Origin: Corallium rubrum
Lineage: Eukaryota > Cnidaria > Anthozoa > Scleralcyonacea > Coralliidae
Assembly (NCBI GenBank): GCA_964035015.1
Contig: OZ036007.1
Span: 9,677,793 to 9,741,792 of the forward strand
Length of the DNA: 64,000 nt
Direction: 5' to 3'
Shown: positions 56,501 through 64,000 of the stretch, one piece after another
Position numbering within the stretch: the first letter of the stretch is position 1
How the letters are laid out: each line of letters opens with the position of its first letter
Position numbers and translations under genes: made by a program
Notes under the pieces: generated by a model
Databases searched by the model: none
Told to the model about the DNA's origin: nothing
The model's input: only the letters and a program-made list of their open reading frames with translations

Positions 56501-59500
56501 GTTATTTTTTGAGGTATTGCTCTGACCAGGAACAGAAGACTTATTTTTGGCATTTTGGTGTTTTTATTTAGATTATTTAGCAGTCCCCAACCTACATCAA
56601 GTAGTTCTGAAGATGTCATGCCACCAACCACAAGTGAAGTGAGTTTTGATTTTTTTTTCTTTTACATTATTTTGCATAGTGTGTTATGCTACGGTAAGGC
56701 CCATTTCAGACAGCGTATTTATCGTGAGCCGTATCTAATACAAATTGGTTTGACCATAGTTCGACTAAAAAACAATGTTTGATTCAGATGCTGTATTTAT
56801 TGATTCGAATATAATTAAATGCGTATTTGTATTCAAACTGTGGGTAATATCATACATTAAACATTACTATATAATTTATGCATTAGATACGGCTCATAAA
56901 AAATACGTCATCTGAATCAAAGTTGTGCCACAGTCGTATAATACAACCGTATTTAATAATTATGTCGACCTTAATACAAACTGCCGTATTTAACTGATTC
57001 AGACGGCGTATTTTTCATGAACTTAATTCTAGTATTAGATACGGCTCATGAAAGATACACCGTCTTAAACGGGCATAACATGTAATTACAACCATGTTGC
57101 TTTAAAGATCAGATTTTAAATCTAGCAAATAAATGTAGGGTTTTTGTGTGCAGAGGTGAAAAAATTATGTGGTGTCAGCCAGAATATTATTTGTAAATTT
57201 GCTAAATAATAAGTGAATAAATAAAAAAAATATAATTTGCAAAACTATGCTGTTATTTTGTCGCAGATTGTTGATAAGAGAACTGAAAAAACCAAGTTTA
57301 ATATTGAAAAATGTATCCTTTTTTATGTGAAATGAAAATAGGCATTACAGTAGGCAGTCATCATCCATATGCCAGTTGTGCTTCCAATTCAAATGACTCC
57401 ACCAAACCTTGCAGGGTTTTTCTGGATACTCTTGTAATATTTAACACTGGACCAATAAGGGATGGTCCTCACTGGACCTCTAAAGAGAACAGTTTAGATG
57501 TGACATCCAGTATAAATAAAGTTGCTTTAGTTTACTCTGGTTTCCTCCTGTAGTAACACTGGATCAATAACAGATGGTCCTTACTGGACCTCTAGGGAGA
57601 ACAGTTTAGATATGACTGATAGAGTTATCCAGTATAAATAAAGTTAGTTTAGTTTACTCTGGTTTCCTCCTGTAGTAACACTGGATCAATAAGGGATGGT
57701 CCTTACTGAACCTCTAGGGAGAACAGTTTTGATATGACTGATAGGGTTATCCAGTATAAATAAAGTTAGTTTAGTTTACTCCAGTTTCCTCCTGTAGTAA
57801 CACTGGACCAATAAGGGATGGTGCTTACTGGACCTCTAGGGAGAACAGTTTTGATATGACTGATAGGGTTATCCAGTATAAATAAAGTTAGTTTAGTTTA
57901 GTTTACTCTGGTTTCCTCCTGTAGTAACACTGGATCAATAAGGGATGGTCCTTACTGGACCTCTAGTGAGAACAGTTTAGATATGACTGATAGGGTTATC
58001 CAGTATAAATAAAGTTAGTTTAGTTTACTCTGGTTTCCTCCTGTAGTAACACTGGATCAATAAGGGATGGTCCTTACTGGACCTCTAGTGAGAACAGTTT
58101 TGATATGACTGATAGGGTTATCCAGTATATAGGGTTATCTAGTAGCTTAGTTTCCTCTTGTAGTACTGTAACAGTGGACCAATGGGGGATGGCCCTCATG
58201 GCTCTCACTGGTTCAGGCATGTACAGTAGCTAGACTAAGAAATCTGGGAGTGCAAGTTTTTTTGTTTTTTTTTGGGGGGGTGGGGGGGGGGGTGAAAAGG
58301 TACAAAAGTTGAGTCATGCAGGACAACTGATTCAATCACGGTCCCCCCCCCCCCACCCCCAGTCTGTCACATGGTTTACAGTACTAAATCATGATGCCAT
58401 TAAGACGCTTTGGATGTAACAACGTCACTTACGTTATGCAAGTACACGACAGCGTTCACACTTCAATTACTTATCCACTCACGCTGCAGATTGTTTTGGT
58501 CATGCTGTCTCAGGTTGGGGGGGGGGGGGGGGGGGCAAGAAACAATTTTGGGAACAGTGCCTGCACTGGTTGCTAACCAAAACAATTGTGTGCTCACCTT
58601 GGACATCTAGTGTACTCTATATTCCTCCTGCAGTTGTACGGTAGGTCTGGTTTTATTAGGGGTTTGCCTGTATATTTTTATTTTCTTAACATTCGACATA
58701 GCCTTAAAGATGTTAAATGATGCAGTTGGCAGTCCAAGACAGTTGCGTACTGCCTCACCCCTATTACATACAGCTGGCACACCTGCACCATTACTAAGGG
58801 ATTCTCAACAGCTGTTACCTACGTTAAAACACAGTTCATGTATGTATTGTACTATACTGTACTGTACATAGTTAATATTAAGTTATTGATTCAATTGACC
58901 AATGATAATGTTATAAAAGCTATTGACTAGAAGCAGTGTTTTTATAAAACATCTATAATTAGTCAGGGAGGAGAAGCGAGAAAAAGTCGACCACGTAGCA
59001 GCCCCACTACACAATAGTTTTGACTGCAGATTATAATAGGCTGATATCCATAGAACATTGCTAGGTCAGTCGTACTCACAAATTGTGGGGTCAGTGGCCT
59101 GCTACATAGAGGGGGTGGGTGGTCTGTCAATGAAAGGACCACCCACCCCCTCTATGTAGCAGCAGGCCAATGACCCCACAATTTGTGAGTATGACTGACC
59201 TAGCAATGTTCTATGGGTATCAGCCTATTATAATCTGGAGTCAAGACTATTGTGTAGTGGGGGTGCTACTGTATGTGGTCGACCTTTTCTCGCTTCTCCT
59301 CCTCAACTAAATTTAATAGGGACTGAATTAGGTGTTGACTTATTTAATCCTTTAACAGGCAAGTTTCTCCAATAGGTACCCAGTTGACAAGTAAATCATC
59401 TCTTATTAGCCAGAGTAAAATATATAAGTAGGGATAACAATGTGCAATTGCCTGTTAAAGGGTTAATGGCATTTGAGGTGAATTTTTGTGTAATTTTCCC

Positions 59501-62500
59501 CCCCTTTTAAACCTAGATACCCCAAGTGGTCAATCTTCTATTGCAGATGGTGATTTTGATTTACAGGTACACTGTATACAGTATTTTGTAAAAATTATTT
59601 TTTGCCTATGTATATGTGTTAATATAACAGTGACTTGTATCTTTGCCAATTTTGCAGAATGATGAATCATATTTAAACTGGGGTGGTGGTGCTACCCCTG
59701 GCCGATCTAAACTAGGAGCAACCATGATGTCAGGAAATCTTACTGGAAGACATTTTGATGTAAGTCATATATCATATTGTGATACTGGTCGTACATGCGT
59801 AAAAATCTCGCAAGTTGTTACAGCATTGTTGCCTGAACAATGCTGTAACAACTTGTTGACATATATGAACAACATTGATAAATGAACAACATTGTTCGTC
59901 ATTGTTTCAACAAGTTGTTACAGCTTGATGAAACAACAACCGTTGTTCACGCATGTTGTAACAACCGAAGAACGTGTTGATACATCAACCATGTTCACCA
60001 TTGTTGTAACATTGTTGTTCATCGTTGTTATTTCGTCATGCTGTTATAACATGTTGTATCATGTGCGAACAACGTTGTTGGCTATAAAAAATGTGCTGTT
60101 GGAACAACTTGTTCATGACTGTTGATTTATCTGTGAACAAGTTGTTCGAACTATAAGTGAACAACTTGTTGACAACTTGTTCACGGCGAGCACGGCACAA
60201 CGTTGTTCACGGCGAGCAGCACAACATTGTTCACGCCTGTTGACAACTGTGAATAAGTTGTGTGTTTTTAGGCGTGTAGTGCATGTACTGTACTGTATTG
60301 TACTGTCAGTCCTTTTCGGGAGCAAAATTACACGTGTGCAATAATTCACACACGCAAATAATTTTGCACGTGCGTTTAAAATGATCAATTACGGCACAGA
60401 AATATGAACCTAACTTTTATATTTCCTACACAACTGAAAAAGAAAGCTGTGTTGCTTGATATTCATTGTAAGACGTTATCTTTCGCTTTAACGTATTAGT
60501 TAAGTTGTAAAATGTAAAACGTACTCCGCTGTGAAAACTGTTACAGTCGCCTACGCTTAAAGACGATATACATTACATTGCAAAGACCTTCGTTGTGAGA
60601 TCTTGCGTTACGCTGTGAGACCTTGCGTTACGCTGTGACACCTTCGTTACGTTGTGACACCTTCCGTTACGTTGTGAGACCTTCCGTTACGTTGTGACAC
60701 CTTCCGTTACGTTGTGACACCTTACGTTACATTGTGACACCTTCCGTTACGTTGTGAGACCTTACGTTACGTTGTGAGACCTTACGTTACGTTGTGAGAC
60801 CTTACGTTACGTTGTGAGACCTTCCGTTACGTTGTGAGACCTTCCGTTATGTTGTGAGACCTTCCGTTACGTTGTGAGACCTTCCGTTACGTTGTGAGAC
60901 CTTACGTTACGTTGTGAGACCTTACGTCACGTCGTGAGATGTTTTTTTGTTTGTTTGTTTTTTAACAACTTTAATTAGGAATTCACAAGATACAAGACAC
61001 TTAAAAACATACATACATACATACAACGCAGATAATTCCCAATAGGGCAAAACACGAACGGGACAGTAAATCCCATGCAAGGTGTCTGCCTGAGTAAATA
61101 CAATTAAATAATAATACAAAATAAAATCAAAACTAATAACAAACTAATATTTATGGCAGGGACAACTAGGTAGTAGTGACCATGTACATACAAAATCCGT
61201 GTCAAAGACCGAGTTTAACAATAAAGACATATTACTGAAACTTTCACACATTTTCACAATTGCAATGTGAATGAACAATTGAACATGGCTTTTCACGCGT
61301 GCGATAAACAGCACGCACAGTTGGGTTCACGCGTGTGCCAACGCGTGCGCGCGTCAAATGAAAAGGACTGTACTGTATCATTAAGCATAACCTGTACTGC
61401 TAGGCATAAATTCAATATACAGTAGATTGTATGTACTGTAAGATTTTATAGCTGGGTGAGAGAGAGGCTGAACAGGATGTTCAGGTTTTTAGGGTTGTAC
61501 TTATTTTTTTCTTCTTTATTTTCAGGCAGCAATCTCTCTTATGGATGATACTGGCTACACTAAACCTGTTACACCAACTGGACAATTTTTCTTGGAGGTA
61601 TTCTACAGGGTTTGCATTGACCTTGAATTCACTGTAGAAAAGCCTTTGCTTCCATGCAGCATCATGTCATTGCTGTGATTGTACTGATTGATTGTGTGTG
61701 TATGTGTGTGTGTGTGTGTGGGGGGGGGGGGGGAGGGTAGCTCGCCAAGTGTAATTTCAAGCTACAACCTTGTACTGCATGATTACTGGTGAGACGCTCT
61801 AACCATTGACCTACTGGGATACAAAAGCGCAATGAACAACCAACTTGCAATACAATGTGCTTTGTACTAACTCCTTTGTCTATAGGATGTCGAAGACAAG
61901 ACTTCGGATATCTCACAGTTAACTGGATATTCTGAAAAAGATGCTATAGAAACAGGTACAGTAAGTTTATTTTGGAATAACAAATACTGTGATCCTTACT
62001 ACTGTAAACACGACTATTGTAATCATAACTGCAGTAGACAAATACACTAATCATGACCACACCTCAATTTACATGTATTTTGGTTGTTGCCTTATTTTTA
62101 CAGCTTATGACGCCCTGCTCGAGGACTTTTCTAAATCTCTTGCAACATTATCACATTCGTCTCAAGTCTTTGAGCTTGTCGAGGAATATGAAAAGGTGAT
62201 TTTCTTTGTGTACAGTATGTGTGTGTACATGTGTATATTAGCAGTGATGGATTTATAGGGGGGTGCTGGGGGGTGTGCACCCACCCTGGCCTTTGCCAAG
62301 GGGGGTGCAGGCGGTGCCAATTTCCTTGTCAAATCCAAGTACAATAAAGGACGCATTCATTCAATGTCCGTGTAAACTGCATAGGACCCAGGTATTAGGT
62401 ATGATAGCTATCTGCTATCATATGATTCATAGATATATGATTCATATATTAGCTATCATATGATTCATAGGTATTAATAAGTATAAAAAAAAAATTCTGG

Positions 62501-63814
62501 TGAGCTTCGCCCCCCTACCCCCTAGCCCCACCACCAGCTCGGCCCCTGGACCCTGTCGGGGGCTGTGTCCACAGACCCCTGCCGTAGCTCCCTCAGCAGC
62601 GCTCCACCTTGCCTCGGCCACGCCCCACGCCGCAGGACTGATCTCACTTCGCTCGCTCAGCACCCCCATACCAGATCAAGCTGGATCCATCACATTATAT
62701 TAGTGGAGTAACAGTACCAATGTTGGACTAGTGTTGAATGTATACATGTAATATATTGTACAGCTATGTTTTTTAATTTTGATAATTACTCTCAAGAGTT
62801 TGAGCCTCTCAGATATGTTACAGTCAAACCGGATGTTCTTTCCCGCGAGACCTTGCCATATTGACAGCAACATTGCATTATTTGTTGACTTACAAACGCT
62901 ACACGGCGATTTATTGGCAAGTTGCTTAAAATTCGCATTTTAAGTATCGAATTTCACATAACATGAAGTTTACTTAGAGTTAATTGTTCTGACTTTCAAT
63001 AGAGCTTCATATTATGTGAAGTTCGATATTTAAAATGGCAATTTTTAGCAACTTGCTAAGATTAATAGAGAAATTGGGACCAAAGTCACTTACAGATCTT
63101 TTCACTAATAAACGTGAAATTACTAATTATGAGCTCCGAGATAGCTACACTTCTCTTTACTTACCACAACCACGTACAAATATGATGAAAAAAAGCTTCA
63201 TGTATGATGGGGTAATTGTATGGAACTCCTTACCAAGTGAATTGAGGGAATGTAAATCGCTATCCTCATTTAAAATGAAAATTGCTGCTCATAACATTTC
63301 TGATTAAATAATTTTCTTGATATATAATGTGGGTCAGTATATTATGTAAAATTGTAAATAATATGTGAACTTTATTTTCTGTGGTCTTATTGACATTTAT
63401 TTATATTTTTTTTTATTGTAAATATGTGGAACTAATGTATATGGACTTTATTGACATCTATTTTTTAGTAATGCCTTATATTTAACTTGATTAATTTTAC
63501 TTGTAACATATTAGCTGCACGCCCCTTGTGGAAACCAACTTATGTTGATGAGGTATAGCGTGTTTAAATAACGTTCTTCATCATCATCAAATCGCCGTAT
63601 ACCGTTTGCAAGTCAACATTGCAGTGTTGCTGTCAATATTGCAAGGTCGCGTGGGAAAGAACGTCCGGTTTGACTGTAATGGTTCAGTGTATGTTTGTTT
63701 TTTGAGGCAAGTTTTGAATAATAATTGAAATATTTGAATACATTTCTAGTCGTGTAACAATACCGTAATGGCAATCTACAGTTTTACAAGAAAGACCAAG
63801 CCTGGAAGATCAAG
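53569..63814 (+). CDS. Unrecognised Ser/Thr-rich protein, 3' end outside the window
   Basis: Eleven exons in one frame: 53569-53676, 54845-54933, 56572-56638, 57267-57312, 58702-58839, 59517-59566, 59658-59759, 61526-61597, 61886-61955, 62104-62195, 63750-63814; 299 codons so far, ending in phase 2, so the gene continues right. It starts MPLTRRSALAQRKSLDKSRR, a basic Ser-rich tail, then an acidic/basic helix (MNEYIDTRRKERDQRAQR), a disordered middle with many Ser-Pro and Thr-Pro sites (VGSPRQLRTASPLLHTAGTP), a Gly-rich patch (WGGGATPGRSK), and a C-terminal helical part (AYDALLEDFSKSLATLSHSS, QVFELVEEYEK). I do not recognise the family. The multiple SP/TP sites and basic start recall kinetochore or centrosome proteins, but that is only a guess. 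A short upstream ORF (ATG at 53502, stop 53517-53519) precedes the start. The donor of exon 4 (GTATCC) is weak. Confidence 0.75.
53677..54844. other. First intron of the unrecognised gene
   Basis: No transposon with clear ends and no coding frame. It contains a short TA run (53680-53700) and, at about 54570-54640, a C-rich stretch with loose CCCTAA resemblance but no true telomere repeat. Confidence 0.5.
55404..56386. mobile_element. hAT element (outer) with perfect 8-bp duplication
   Basis: Ends CAGGGCCGGATTAAAG and TTAATACAGCCCTG; AACATGAA on both sides (55396-55403 and 56387-56394). The left end and its flank are also duplicated just upstream (55362-55395). It has been split by a second hAT at 55439-56225. 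Confidence 0.88.
55439..56225 (+). mobile_element. hAT element (inner) with transposase remnant
   Basis: Ends TAGTGCTGTGC and GCACAGCACTA, flanked by GCCCCAGG and GCCCTAGG (7 of 8 match). Frames on the plus strand keep the hAT C-terminal dimerisation motif: VLSYLSCPLSSVTSERVFSL, then NIVSKKRCALLPGNIGHLAF. Earlier pieces (ELAAYLSESVIPV, DLLDYWYHHKN) are in other frames, so it is frameshifted and truncated. Confidence 0.88.
57390..58190. repeat. Tandem repeat, about 123-bp unit, six copies
   Basis: Units start (at taacactgga) near 57441, 57554, 57676, 57798, 57924 and 58047 and share tccagtataaataaagttag and gtttcctcctgtag. It lies in intron 4 of the unrecognised gene. Confidence 0.92.
58967..59302. 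repeat. 336-bp imperfect palindrome
   Basis: The arm from ggaggagaagcgag to gggggtgggtggt (about 160 bases) is repeated in inverse after a spacer of about 13 bases (near 59132-59145). A few mismatches only. It lies in intron 5 of the unrecognised gene; the transcript could form a long hairpin. Confidence 0.9.
59800..60260. repeat. TTGTTCA/TGAACAA-rich inverted motifs
   Basis: Many copies of caacttgttgaca, aacattgttc and their complements, including the palindrome acagcattgttgcctgaacaatgctgt. Probably a degenerate foldback element. Intron 7 of the unrecognised gene. Confidence 0.6.
60596..60938. repeat. 20-bp tandem repeat, about 17 copies
   Basis: Unit CCTTCCGTTACGTTGTGAGA with C/A and G/C variants; strongly regular. 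Intron 7 of the unrecognised gene. Confidence 0.95.
61742..61835 (-). mobile_element. Possible decayed tRNA-derived SINE
   Basis: On the minus strand cagtaggtcaatggttagagcgt looks like a tRNA A box with flanks. The B box region (ggttgtagcttgaaatt) is degenerate. A similar A-box-like stretch without a B box is at about 39320-39350. Next to a GT run and poly-G. Confidence 0.35.
62242..62695. mobile_element. hAT MITE, second copy of the 39458 element
   Basis: Begins CAGTGATGGATTTATAG, ends GCTGGATCCATCACAT (last two bases changed). TATATTAG on both sides (62234-62241 and 62696-62703). Intron 10 of the unrecognised gene. Confidence 0.88.
62819..63678. mobile_element. pogo/Tc1-like element, TACAGTCAAACCGG ends, with LINE insert
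   Basis: Left tacagtcaaaccggatgttc and right gaacgtccggtttgactgta are inverted; both arms continue (gcaacattgc, gttgacttacaaac and complements). The right arm is interrupted at about 63059-63590 by a LINE fragment. Confidence 0.85.
63059..63590 (+). mobile_element. LINE 3' fragment
   Basis: The plus frame ending at 63307 has the reverse-transcriptase tail pattern LYLPQPRTNMMKKSFMYDG, VIVWNSLPSELRECKSLSSF. It is followed by an untranslated part with an ATC tandem tail (catcatcatca, to about 63590). 5' truncated. Similar in type, but not close in sequence, to the LINE at 43856-44693. Confidence 0.8.
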
Positions 63815-64000
63815 GTACTTACAGACTTTACAATGGAGCACAAAAATTGTCTATTATAGCCAGCAAACTACACGTTGAGCTTGTTGAATAACTTATTAAC
63901 TAACTTTTTTTGCTCTATTCAAATACGTTAAAACCCCACAAGTGATATAAGCACTTTAATAAGGGTTCGACTTTAGTTTATTTTAGTAGAAGTAAAACTC

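Noticed and set aside
60596..60938. CRISPR-like array
   Set aside because: A head-to-tail 20-bp satellite with no spacers, in an animal genome.

Overview
The window is animal nuclear DNA: AT-rich and intron-rich, with GT-AG splice sites, a replication-dependent histone H3 gene ending in a metazoan 3' stem-loop, and many short inverted-repeat transposons, tetranucleotide microsatellites and tRNA-like SINE pieces. Gene content (Ki-67, ARHGAP19, AKTIP, NOC3L and a TCFL5/SOHLH-like bHLH gene) says metazoan. The style of repeats would suit a cnidarian or another early-branching marine invertebrate, but the sequence alone does not prove the phylum.

Layout. 1-5.4 kb: no gene found; a scattered family of hairpin-like motifs, a minisatellite, a (TTTC)n array and a foldback element. 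5.7-13.8 kb, minus: ARHGAP19-like RhoGAP, 8 exons, 499 aa. 16.1-19.0 kb, plus: AKTIP/FTS-like UEV protein, 9 exons, 287 aa. 19.5-20.8 kb: a 1.3-kb compound tetranucleotide microsatellite. 20.8-23.0 kb, minus: bHLH transcription factor, 3 exons, about 309 aa. 23.6-24.0 kb, plus: intronless histone H3 with TATA, four CCAAT boxes and a stem-loop. 26.6-37.2 kb, plus: NOC3L, about 810 aa in 19 main coding exons plus a start exon carrying only ATG. 38.0-50.7 kb, plus: a Ki-67-like protein, 8 exons, 1832 aa, with an FHA domain, a PP1-docking RVSF motif and three kinds of short repeat. 53.6 kb to beyond the right edge, plus: an unrecognised Ser/Thr-rich gene, 11 exons seen (299 codons), 3' end not in the window.

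Exons were joined by hand using splice sites, reading phase and family similarity. In the ARHGAP19, AKTIP, NOC3L, Ki-67 and bHLH models every junction keeps frame, and the first three come out close to the human lengths. Several products belong to cell proliferation: histone supply in S phase (H3), ribosome biogenesis and replication licensing (NOC3L), the mitotic chromosome periphery (Ki-67) and cytokinesis (ARHGAP19). ARHGAP19, NOC3L and MKI67 also share a chromosome arm (10q) in human, so the grouping may be an old linkage.

Most non-coding sequence is transposon-derived. Five hAT-type elements have perfect 8-bp target-site duplications and two more have 7 of 8; a Tc1/mariner-like MITE is present both empty and with a LINE inserted; one element keeps an open exon resembling a Crypton-type recombinase start. 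The most unusual observations are a NOC3L intron that is stop-free and a multiple of three because it is filled with (GTTC)n, an H3 with Thr instead of Gln19, the invertebrate-type Ki-67 architecture, and the hairpin-like motif family at the left end.
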